Source: Homalodisca vitripennis
Lineage: Eukaryota; Arthropoda; Insecta; Hemiptera; Cicadellidae
Reading direction: 5' to 3'
Assembly: GCF_021130785.1 (NCBI RefSeq)
Contig: NC_060207.1
Coordinates: 193,679,501 to 193,743,500 of the forward strand
DNA length: 64,000 nucleotides
Part shown: positions 1-12,600 of the stretch, one piece after another
How positions within the stretch are numbered: the first letter of the stretch is position 1
Layout of the letters: every line of letters begins with the position of its first letter
Notes under the pieces: generated by a model
Told to the model about the DNA's origin: nothing
The model's input: the letters and a program-made list of their open reading frames with translations, nothing else
The model's database searches: none
Position numbers and translations under genes: made by a program

Positions 1-2
1 GC

Positions 3-1229
3 TTCACTGCGGGTAGGTCAACAGTAACAGCATTAATCAGCCTAATAGAAGGACTTATAGACAATATAGAGGCAGGAAACACTGTGACAACCATACTCCT
101 AGATTACAGCAAGGCATTTGATTGCCTTAACCATGAAATGCTTTTAAAGAAATTAGAGGGAATCGGAGTGACCGGTGTTGCTGCAAGTTGGTTTAAGAGT
201 TACTTGGAAGGCAGAACCCAAGTGGTTGAAATAAGTCATACAGATCACAAAGGGACAATGCAAACAATTCGGTCGGAAAGCCAAAAGCTAGATAGAGGTG
301 TCCCGCAAGGATCAGTCCTGGGCCCTGTCCTGTACATCATTTTCACCAGCGACATGCCAAATTTCCTTGAGCGGCACTGCTCATTGCTTATGTATGCAGA
401 CGACACAGTTCTTATAAATAGTACAAAAACCCCTGAAGAACTTGAAATTAAAGCATACATAGCATTTAACATGGCACTTGAGTACTGCCATAGCAATGAT
501 TTGGCTGTTAATGAGAGTAAAAGCACACAGCTCTTCTTTGGATCAAAAAAACACCAAGTAACTGAAATACCTGGACTAAACCAAACCGAATATGCTAAAC
601 ACCTAGGCCTCACCATTGACTCAGACCTGTCATGGAGTCTCCATGTGGATACGGTATGCTCTAAACTCAGTTCTGGTGTATTCGTTATAAAAAGACTCAA
701 ATCGATCACAGAAGATCAGAGCATACTCCGAACAGCATACTTTGCTCTTGCTGAGTCACATCTTCGATATGGCCTTGTACTATGGGGAAACTCTTCCAAA
801 ACAAACCTCCAAAGAGTACTGATACACCAGAAGAAAATCATCAGAGCCATGCTGGGTCTAGGTCCTCAGGAGTCCTGCCGAGGAGCTTTTATAAATTTAA
901 AAATCCTCACAGTGGTAGCTCTCTACATTCTTGAGGTAATCCTCCATGCTGCACGTCAAGATCTCCCCAGAAGAAACAACTTACATAACCACTTCACAAG
1001 AAACGGTAGCGACTATGTTCTTCCCAATCACAGACTGGCACTCTATGAGAAGAAGCCCTCATACATCGGTGCCAAACTTGCCAACTACCTGCCTGATGAG
1101 CTGAAAACTCCAGGGCCAATCAAGAATATGAGACAGCGACTTATCAACTGGCTCCTAGTTCGACCCCTTTACTCAATCGACGAGTACATTCGGTGGAGGG
1201 AAGACCCGACTTTTCAAAATCAAAACTAA
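3..1229 (+). mobile_element. Non-LTR retrotransposon (LINE) reverse transcriptase, 5' cut by window edge
   Basis: The frame is open from base 3, so the coding part runs in from outside the window and no true start is present. Seen: an N-terminal palm motif (FTAGRSTVTAL), DYSKAFDCLNH (first catalytic Asp), GVPQGSVLGP (about 298-327), the YADD catalytic box (about 393-404), FLG-type HLGLTIDSDLSW, and the LINE C-terminal YGLVLWGNSS and QKKIIRAMLG blocks. The frame stays open to a normal stop, so this copy is young. The 3' end carries a (TCTATTG)n tail at 1316-1340, as expected for target-primed reverse transcription. The family looks like the CR1/Jockey-type clade; the exact clade is inference. 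It sits just 5' of, and in the same orientation as, the first visible RalGAP-alpha exon, so it is probably inside an intron of that gene. Confidence 0.93.
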
Positions 1230-1315
1230 TTTTCGTACATGGATTCATCAATTTCCAACTCTTGCAAACTTTTGACGACATTTCTGTACTCAAAGTTCAT
1301 GAAATAAAGAGATTT

Positions 1316-1340
1316 GTCTATTGTCTATTGTCTATTGTCT
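1316..1340 (+). repeat. LINE 3' microsatellite tail (TCTATTG)n
   Basis: Three to four near-perfect heptamer copies directly follow the 3' untranslated part of the LINE. Short tandem tails of this kind mark the 3' end of CR1/Jockey-type elements. Confidence 0.8.
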
Positions 1341-1451
1341 ACACCCCACTCTATTGTTGACAGATTATAGATGGTTACTCTAATCTTTAAGTCTTACATA
1401 TTGTATGATTTATATCATGTATGATTTTTTGTTCCATGACAAAGTCTCCAG

Positions 1452-1540
1452 ATGAAAGTTCACGGCAGACTAGACTGCGAAATGACTCCTACATCGGGGC
1501 TGTTCACAAGGAAAATCTTCTTGTTCGGGCTGGACTTCAG
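1452..1540 (+). CDS. RalGAP-alpha: RalGAP-alpha exon a
   Basis: Acceptor AG at 1450-1451 and donor GTAATC after CAG. It enters in phase 1 and ends in phase 0. Reads [20 protein letters not shown], then NLLVRAGLQ, matching the segment just before the conserved VLQVF region of vertebrate RalGAP-alpha (NGSYQGALH...RAGTQ). Confidence 0.85.
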
Positions 1541-3592
1541 GTAATCAATGATTTGGTTCAATTGTTTTTCTTATTACTGTTTGTTTCTACAGTCTGTTAC
1601 ATTTGTACACAATAGGTACAAGTAGTTATCATTGTTGATTAACAGTCAAGTATTAACATTTCACAAACTATTATGTTATAGACTATATTTTTATAAATAT
1701 GGCAAGCAATTAAAAATCACTTTGTTTATACTAAGCTATTTTCAATAGTGTGACATAAATAGCAAGACCTACGTAACCCTTTCAGTGCTGCGATGTCTTC
1801 ATAGTAGACAATATGAACAATATGAAGTAGGTATGCTTAAATTGCCGCTGTCTACATAGTAGATTAACTGCGTATTTTATTATTATTTCATATATTACAT
1901 TTTTGTTTTAACTGATCATTTAGTTTACGGCATTCTCCGAGAACCGAACTATCAATTGTTATTGATTTTTCTCGTTCACTGTCTCCCCTAGTAGTGCTAT
2001 TATTTCTGAACTTTTGATTGGTTTGTGCAAAATAGTTTTTGTCATATTTTTTTTGTATTGGGGTTACCATGATATCATAAGATAAAACAATATATTATTT
2101 TTATTTAGTTTTACAAAATTTTAGGTAATTTAGGTTTATCGAAATTGGTTGGTTGGTTTTTTTTACTTTTTACTAATTTTTTTCCAGACGCTTGCCAAAC
2201 TGTGAGAAATGGTCTGGCAATTTATGCATATGACTTAATGTCAGTGTTTTTTTTTTGTTTTTTTTGTTTTTGTTTTTTTTGTTCTCTTAGGACAAGAAGC
2301 TTATAAATTGTACTTATTCCTGTAAGGACCTTTGCGCTGCTTCCGGAGTGATAGGATATTCAGGATGGGTAAGGTTAGGGAGTGGGGCCGCCTCCTATCG
2401 AGATCCATGAGGAAGAATTAGGGCACTACATCTCAAAGTCATCCCGGAAGAAGGGAGGCCAGCTGTGAACCAGCCTCTCCAGTCAAAGTAGGCGGGGGGG
2501 GGGGCACACCCTTGTTGAGGTTAACAAGAGCCTCTGAGGTAAGGGAACAAACCCCACCAACTCTAACAGCCATCTTCCACAGTAGACTAGACCTATTGAA
2601 TTGCCCATGAACCCCAGAATCTCAACATTTGCGGTTAGTGATGTGCCGCTACTGGACATCCATAAGGTTGCCCAGGTTGAAGTGGCACATCGGTTTTTGC
2701 TGTGCCCAGTGGTAGGTTCAACTGGTAGGTATAAACCAGCCAGAAGTGATCCCTGCTGGGTATAATGTCAGTGTTACTGAAGTGGTTTATTGGAGCAGAG
2801 AAAAAGCTACATATTTGTAATGTAACTTGACATTGTGTATGTATTAGTCTGTACAGCTGCCGTGTTATCTGATTCTTGTTGGCGTCCTTTTACGCATGAA
2901 TTGCTTCCCAAGAACTACATGTAGACTCACTTCTGTGGATTTATAACAGTTGTAAAGTATTTCTACATTATAAAATGTTAACAGTGAAGATGTTATAGTT
3001 TTACAGTCATAAGAGAATTTGTTTCTTAACTTTGTCATTATTGTTGGTGGCAGAATGTACTTCAAGTGTTCATCACGCACGCGGCCAACGTGTTCCTGCT
3101 GGAGATTAGCCAGGAGTTCTCCGTGCTACTGGAGGAACAAGTGGACACATGCAAGCGTGTGCTCAACATCTACAGATACATGGTTATGCATACCCACATG
3201 GAGGCGAGGACCTGGTGGGTACAAGTAGACTACTGGAGTTACTAATAGTAATTGGGAAAAAAATTGGTACTTGAAAATTAAGTGAGTCTTAAGAGTGAAA
3301 AGACCCCTGCATGATACAGCCTGTTACTGTAGGAACCCCTACTTTACAATTGCTTTGAAATATTTCCAGTAACATAGTTTCAATGGAAGTTCTGAGAAAT
3401 ATTCTAATAATTATAAATATTTAATTTCGTAATAACTTCAAAACTTAACTGTATATATTTTAACATCCAAGTATGCATTATAAGAGATCCATTTCTGCAT
3501 TTATCTTTGTGAGGGAGGGACAGTGTAAGTTCTCTCTAGAATTTAAATGCGAGTACCAACTAGAGAATTAATAATACAATTAATTAATAATA

Positions 3593-3641
<49 letters not shown>

Positions 3642-6600
3642 TACTTTTCTTATGTAGTGCTATATTGTTTTGTAACCCTTTGACAAATTTAGGTATATCC
3701 AGTTCATCCACCACTTTTCATTGTAAATGGATAACACAAACTTGGGTATATAATTTGTAGGAATTAGCCTTACAGTCACAGATTTGATTCCCGCACCTGA
3801 CATCAGGAATTTTTGCAGTCAACCGTACACTTATACTGAAAGCTCTGGTAGTGTACATATTAACATGTTCACTACGAAACACCATATACGTGTGCCGCTA
3901 TGTCCACGCCGATAGACGGATAAATACACAACATTACGTCATATAAATTGGGAATAATTCGTAACATTCACCATAGACCACAAAAGTAATTTTTCATTCA
4001 GTTATGTTAACATACTTCATCTCAAATGTTCATATACGTCTTCTTGTATTTCTCTTTTTTTAGTTTTTATAAGGTGCCACACGTTTGTGTAATTTGGTCC
4101 TAGGCGTTTTAATTTTTATTAAATATTAAAAATCCTAACTAGTCCACAAATGGACTGTACACACTTTGTCTATCAGAGAAAATGAACACAAGACAGAATC
4201 AGTGTCACTTTTGCCACTAAGCTCACAATCAGTTTCACTGTTTGTATTTTAAACCAAGTAACTTTTATTTCTTTCTATTGTGTGCAATTGGCTACATATG
4301 ACTACAACACACACTTGGTAACTGTAATACTTCTGCAACTGAAGACAGTCAGGTGGGTCTGTAATAAAATTGTAAATCACAGTTTTACCAACTGTAGTGT
4401 GACATCACTAATTTTCATATTTGCAGATTAAGCGATTCACAGATGCGACAAATTTAATATCCCACACATTTGCTGTGCCTGGTCTATAATTTTGTATTTC
4501 TTTAACATGGTGTTGGTGAACATACTATTAGCTAATAAGTTTTTGAGACTGTATTCCATTAAGACTGTTGTGGGGTGTGAAGTGTCTCTATAAAGTTCAG
4601 AAGTTTTATCACTTGATGTGATGCTCAAATTATTTAACACCTAGTTGAAGAACCAACATTGTAAAGTCTCGTGATGGTTCAACATCAACGGTGTGACAGT
4701 AACCTCTTGGTGATGCCTCAGAGTAACTTGGAGTGTAGTTTATTCTGGCCGAGACACCATACATACAGTTATTATGTTTAAAAACTAGCCAAAAAAGACT
4801 TTTTGCATTTTGAATGAACAAAACTTTTGCTAATGTACAATAGAATAATATACATAATTGTCCTTTTAGGTAGATTTTGTATCCAAAATTGGCCTATTCC
4901 AATTCTCCTCATGGTAGGAGACATAAGAAAAGATTCTACTTAACTTCACTAAACATGACCCCCAGAGCCCAAAACCAGTTATATATATTACTTATATATA
5001 TTATGGACATTATAATATGGCAGTCGTTTAAATCTTTAACAAATTTACAGCATTATTTATGGACCTAGAGAACGTATTAAAAGTTTTCTTGAATGCTTGT
5101 AACATTTCTTTTTTAATGAACATGTTTTGTATATAAAGAGGATTTTTAGGTACCAATTAAAATATATAAATGTCATAATAGATAACTTATTAATATTTCA
5201 GTAGTCTCAAAATCTACTTACTTCTTCCAGCTGACCCGGAAGTGCTATTCATAACAAAACATGTGTTAAGAATAGAATGTACCTGCAGATGTAATATAGT
5301 ATTGAAAGTACAATGAGATTTGTTCTATGTTACACTATTCGTCGTTATTTATTAAAGTGAAACATAATAATTCTATTGTTGCTTAGAATCTATTCAGTTA
5401 ACTCATAAACTCGGTTAATTATGTTTTGATAAATCAAAACTGTAGTAAAAGTAGGCTATTTTTATATGTCATATTCAAACTTTCCAAAAACCTATTAGAT
5501 ATTGTGTTTCCTTGGAATAAATATTTATTTGTATTTCTAGGGAGCAATTGCTTCTGGTTCTTCTCCAAATAACATCTTTAATATTGAGTAAAACTCCCCC
5601 GAAAAGAAAAGAAGACACTCTTGGTGGAAAATTAGCCCCTGCAATATTTCAAGTGAGTAACTCCATGGTTTATAGATTAACAGGTTTTCCTGGTTAATTC
5701 AAATGTGTCAGGATTGTCCCATCCATGAATTGGTTTACATGAATTATTACTTTTCTACAGACTCTGATTGTGACTTGGATCAAAGCCAACCTGAATGTGG
5801 TGATATCAGCAGAATTGTGGGATGAATTTCTGGCTGTGCTCAGCTCACTGACTCAGTGGGAGGAGCTAATCCGGGAGTGGGCGGTAAGTAAGGGTTTCAT
5901 TGTTTGTAAAAAAAATCACTAAATAGGGCAAATCCAGTACCAATTTCTGAGATACGCCACTTCATTTCTCCAATTATACAAGTTGTGTTATTTTTTTTTA
6001 ATTAATGATCTTTCTATTTTTATTTCATGACTAACTATTCCAAGTAGTTGTTTTTATTATTAAGTAAATTCAATTAATTACTACTACACGTTCTCGTAAC
6101 ACATTGGGAGTTGTGTCAAGTCATTACAAGGTTCGTCTTAAAATATTTGACCTTATGCTATAGACTGTAGATGAATCACTCTGCAGCAATGACTGATATA
6201 TTCCCTTCAATATCATCTCCTTCACAAACTAATATCTTATTGTAGTGCTCTTCCCAATTACCAACACTCTTCCTTTTTCCATCTACCTCCCATTTCCATC
6301 ACTCCTCCTATTTCCATTGCTCCTCCCATATCCACCATTCCTTGACGTTATTTTAAGTATAGCTACAGAGACATTCTGTGCATTTTAAAAATGTTTTTCT
6401 AATTGTAATTTATTAATTAATAATTATTTGTTAATTAATAATTGTAATTTTTATTGTTCCTGACTTGAACTTCAGCTGCTACAAATCAGGTGTTTTAATC
6501 TGCTAACTCGTACTTCCATCAGTTTCTCAGTGTTTTAGTCTGTCGAGCAATTACATATTTCAATCACATTCTATGTTGAGTTTTCTATATGTTTTGATTG

Positions 6601-9600
6601 ATAGTGGTCATACATTTTGGCGAAGCTATATACTATGCCTGAACATTAACATGCAATTTTCACCATGAGCACTATTAGTGCTGATGATGGTGCCTCAAAG
6701 AATTATTGTATTAAATTTATTTATTTATGAAATATGATTTTATTTTCCAACACTAAGGAATGAACAAAAATACATGATATCACCTGACAGCATCATTAGT
6801 ACTGGTGATGTCACAGTGGTATCATGGACATGGACCAAGTGAGCGAAACCACTATATTATTAGACTTAGCTTCAATGTGTCATACTAGATTCATGTACCC
6901 TATATATCAATAACAAGGATAGATAAAGTTGTTAAACAATAGAAAATAGTTTTAACTTTGTATGTTACATGTGTGTTACATTAATAATAAAGCAGCTTAA
7001 TATGGAATTTGAAAGAACATATACTTAAATACATATTTTTATGGTGATCGAATGTTTGGTTCATCCATGATGGTGTTCGGTATTCATCATATTCATCAAG
7101 GAAGCTTCATAATAAATTAAAATAGTTTGGCCAAATTATAACAGTTTACATAAAAGCCTGGAAGCTCAAAATTATAAACAGCAAATTTCTTTGCAGAAAA
7201 CGTTGGACACATTGACACGGGTGCTGACTCGCCATGTTTACAACCTGGACCTGAACGACTTACCACTTGACCGTCTCAGTGAGCAGAAGTCCAAGCGCCA
7301 GAAGAAGAGCGTCTCTCAGCGTGGGTCCGTAGGCACAGACCAGACTCGTGATAATGACACTCCCTCTGAGGCAAAACATACAACAGACTCTGCATCAGGT
7401 CAGCTTACAAGATACATTAATTACAGAAATTTATTTATACTTTTTAAATGTGTTGGTACTTCTGAACAGTGTGTGATTTAGACGAAAAACTAAGTTCTGT
7501 ATTAAATATCAAAGACTATTAGATAAATCCATTTCATATTGTCATTTTCAGTAGTTTGATTCCGATTCTTTCAGTAATATGAATTTTTACTAATAATGAA
7601 TTTTTGAGCTGTAAAATTTGGAATCTATTGAGAATGTTAATCACCTATAGGAGCTCAAGTTTAAACCAAGTACAATGAGTAGATGTGACTTTTGCCCAGA
7701 AATGTTTGTTGGCGGATAGGCCATAATAGAATTTGCCACCAGTCTTATTGGGCTTTCATGTATCTAAATTCCTATCCAACCCACTAAACGTTCATAGACT
7801 TTAATTGTATACATAATTTGTTTGAAACTGGTTAGATCTGGCACTTTTAACACATGAAGATAATAATCAAAGAAATTTAACACAGACTAAGAATTGACAA
7901 TCAACAGGATCTTGATAGTGATGTAATTGGTGGCCGTTTAGGTGCAATTCCTACAATATTTAATACTAGAGTGTGTTGTATTTTGACAGGACCGACAGTA
8001 ACATTGAAGAGTTGTGAGAGCTGGCCAGCGCTACGGCGGAGTGCCAGTGAGTCCACATTGAGCTGGGCCAGGCGACGGCGGCCCTATAGACGCAATCACC
8101 ACGACCAGACCAACACCACACACATCCCAGGTACAGCTCAGCTGTCCTTGGCTCTCTACTTGATAGCAAAAGAATGTGTTTTTAAAAATGTAACTATTCT
8201 TTCACTTGTGAACTAATTCAATACTGTTCTGCAATTTTAATAATCTTATTCAATTTTGAAAATGCATAAAAATGTTGTTTTTTTTTTTAATCTAAATTTC
8301 TGCCAAAAGTTACTTGTGACATTTGTTATGGCACGTTTATAATTAATCATTAGTTTCTATATAATGTACAAAATCTTCACACAAAAAGTTAAAAAAATCT
8401 CAATAAATAAAAACTGCAGTTTAATTTCAATTGTTACATTTTTTTACACACTAAAAATAAATTTTTACGTAAAATTATGCAAAAATCTATTTTAGGGAAA
8501 TATCTAATTGCTCAAAATACTTTGTTGTATTGCATACAAGTGTACAAATTTCATACAATACATTATAAGGTCAACACAAAGCTAATTGAAAAGTTAATTA
8601 AATGAAATCATTTGGAAGAAATTGCATATTATGTACAAACAAAATATAATATAGAAACATATAACTTATACACTTACACATTCATAGTACTGTTGTTTCA
8701 GAAGGCAAAATGCAACTTCAACATTCTGTATGTAATACTTTAGTATAATCAATCGTAATTCTGAAAATGGTGTGTTTTTTATTACATTTGTTTTGAAGTA
8801 TACAATGATGTCAAATTTTATTATATTATTCTAAATATCAACAAGAAAGCTAATAAAAACTAATCTTCCTGAACCTTAAAAAATGTACCTATTACAATTT
8901 TCATAAATAAGTAAATTAATTTGGTGTCCGTGACCTTTGACAAAAATAAAATGGTATTGTCTGTAATACAGACTGTGGATTTTCAGTGCTGTCATCGGGT
9001 GTAGAGCAGGAGGTGGCTAGAATTATATCTGGTGCCAGGCCAAGACAAATGGTAAACGGCAAGTCCAGGTCAATGGATTCCATCGCTCACCTGTCAGGTA
9101 AATTATTTGTTGTGTAAGCAATTTTATACCAATGTTTAGTGAGTAATATATGTTAGTTAAAATAATGAAAATATAACATGATTGTGGCTAAATTAGTGTA
9201 GATTTGTTTTCCTACGAAATCTGTATTATGGACTTTAAAATGTATTAAATACACAACATAGATAAACCAATTGAATATGAATTTGTATTCATTTAATATA
9301 GGCAAGGTTTATCTACCACACATGCACTTATAAACTAGTTGAAGAAATTTTTGGTTGTTTAGAGAAAAGGGCCTTGAAGCAGTTACATTCTGTGACCTCA
9401 GTAAGACCTTTGACTGTGTACCACACAAGCTTATAATTTCAAAGCTCAAGCATTATAATGTGAAGGGTTTGAGACTAAAAAGTTTTCAATTGTACTTAGG
9501 AAATAGAATACAATATGTACAAAGTAATATAATCATCCCTTCTGCCTGCTTCTTGTGTTGCGCAGCGTTCCGTTGCTTTTTGTAATCATAATAAATTGCC

Positions 9601-12600
9601 TAATTAGTAATGTACCTGCAGATAATAATTCTCTGTGCAGATGATACGACGGTCATGAATAGACAGGAAAATGGTTATCAAGTATTGGAGGAAGCAAAAA
9701 GCAACCAAATCCTTGTTGAAAACTGGTTGACTGCTAATCAATTGGTTTTAAATGAAAAGAAAAGAAAAACACTTGTGTTCACTTTGAAAGAAAAAAGTCA
9801 CACTTAGACATATTTTCCCTAAATTCTTAGGAATAACCTTAGATCCAACTCTTAATTGGTATAAATAATTATATAGTCAATCTAAAGGCGAAACTCAGTA
9901 AAAGTACTTTTGCTTTAAAACAATTGTGTGGTGAGTTGGAACAGGATGGACTAAGACAAGCTTACTTTGGCTTTTTTCACTCAAATTTATCTTGTTTGAT
10001 TATATGGGGAGGAACTCCTGTTACAAGAAATATTAATAGCACAAAACAAAACAATAAGGGTAATAACTGGATCACACAGACTGGTTCATTGTAAGCAAAT
10101 ATTTATATACTTGAGAATATTTACTTTGTAATAATTGAACATTTTTCAGTGCCTTTTTAAGTTCAAATAAATTTTGTACAAGAAGCTCCATACATTCCCA
10201 TAATACTAGATCTGCATTTTTAATCAACTTACCTCAAAATAGGCCACAAATAGTGACAATATCCAATAGTTATATCAAGCCGCTTAATGAATAATATACC
10301 TGACAAAGTAAATAAACTAGAGCAAAATGGGTTTAAAGCTTGCTTAAGAAACTTTATTTAAAACTCCTTTTTATAAAGTAGAGGAGTTTTTATTAAAGGG
10401 TTGGGCTGAGTCAGATTTTATAGTGTAAAAAAGCTTAATTATAAGTGTATGTTTAACCACATTTAGGTAAATTTTACAAGGTTTCTGTGTTTAATTGTTA
10501 ATAGTTTTTAGTCTTTGTTATTCAATGACTATTTATATAGTTTTTTATCTATTTATTTGTTCTTTATTGACTATTCAAAAACTATTGATTTGTTATTTGT
10601 TATGTATTTTAATCATTGATTTTAAATTCATTGTAATTCAGCATGAAATATTTATGTAATCACCAGTAAAAAGAAACTGGTGCTATATTACCAACAACGG
10701 GTACTGTAAAAACAATCAAGTTATTAATTTTTGGATCATTTCATTTACATAATAAAGAGCATGAAGTTTATTTATATGTAAGCTCATTGTAAACGATTTG
10801 AACCATTTGCAATAACAAAATTGAAAATCTTAAATATATTTTCTCATAGGATAGCTGTAATATTATTTTTTATGGCTACCATTTTTAATTGTCCTGTGAT
10901 CTCCAGGAGATGGCAGTGCCTATTTTGATCCAGAACTGTCCAGGTCACCCTCGCCAGCTCCTTCAAGTGGCGTGGAGAGCAATTCATTTAAAGAATCCCC
11001 GATGCAGATTGACATGCTTAGCTCAGATGGTACAAATATTGGTAAGTTCCGTTCAGTAATAAATTTGACATACAAATTTTAATGGACATACTTTTAATGG
11101 AGATATTAAAAAGTTTAAGTGCAGTACAGTTACAATTATTGACTGTAGTATCTCAAAATCCTGTCCTATCAAACATGTGACAGTGAAAACATTGAGTCAA
11201 ACTGATTATTAAGGACAAAAATCAATTGATTACAGCAATATTCATATTTCTTGTTCTTACTCGATACTGAACAGTAATTATTTGTTTTACAGTACTATAC
11301 TTAACATATTCTACGGCAGAAACATCTGGAGGAAAAAAGATAATAATAGAAGAGGAAAGGAATTATAAGAAGGACACTGGTACCTGTAGGAAAGGAATTA
11401 TAAGAAGGACACTGGTACCTGTAGTAATAACTCCATTTAATTCACCCAACTCTTATACTTGTCACAATATACTTATACTTGATACAAATAAAGTCATTTG
11501 ATTGATTGATGCTTTAGTGCAGGTCTGTATAACACATACAGCACTCACTGGTCACCGAATGCTTGTATGTTGTATGCTTGTATGTATCTTGTGAGGGGAA
11601 TCATTAAAAAATTATCATCCTTGTACTCAAGACATGTTTTTGTTATATGGTCTTGAACTAAATGGCTTTTATTCTAATAGTGAAAAACAGATGATTTGCA
11701 AAAAGTCATGATTGTCAATGAAATTGTATTAATAATATAAGGAGGATTATATGCTCCATTTATTAACTCTAATTAATGTGGTGTAGTTTGTGACTCGTAT
11801 CTGATTATTCAATTATTTGTAAATATCACTAAATATAAAATCACATAAAAACCAATACTTTTTATTTTTTGAGGCCTTATTACAGAAAAGCTGTTTTCAT
11901 CAGACATTTCACAAAAGTAAACAAAATATGAAGTAAACATTGATAAATGTAATTAATGAAGAGGTAAATTTTTTATTATAAATTAAAAATATGAATTATA
12001 AGCTTTATTGATCAATATGTGGGATAGATGTGACGGAGGGTGACAGACGCTCGGTAATGTCCGGGGGCTCGGTGCGGGGCTGGTTGCCGGATGTGGCAGT
12101 TGTGTTATGGCGGCGCATGTTGGGAGCATTGGGAGACATCAACGCCATTCGAGACCCTGCCTTGCATGCCCAGGTCTTTCAGTACCTCGTAGAACTTGTG
12201 GAGACACTGACCAAGGTACCAATGGTTCACTCACTAATTTGAAAATACTTAATTGAACCTCTAAAATTGTTATAATTTATTTTTGGGATGAGATGATTTC
12301 ATGTAAAAACTGTGTGTTTTATATTTCTAGATCAAGTTAAATCAAGGAGTGCCAGGAGATAATCAAGCAACACCTCCTCTACCAGAGTTAGTTCCTCCAA
12401 TCACCCTGGTGGCGCCGTGGTGTTTCCAGGTTAGATAGTTATTATTTTAGAAAGATAACAGAATCTATATGTGATGTCAGAGGAGTAATTCATCAAAAAA
12501 ACTAACTACAGGATCTGTCTCAGAAGTTCCAGTAATTCATTTTTGCAATTGGTTATGTAATTAAACTTTATGTAGATAAAGTGAAGCATAAAAATGCTTA

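Noticed and set aside
245..709. 154-codon minus-strand ORF inside the LINE
   Set aside because: Antisense shadow of the reverse transcriptase frame.
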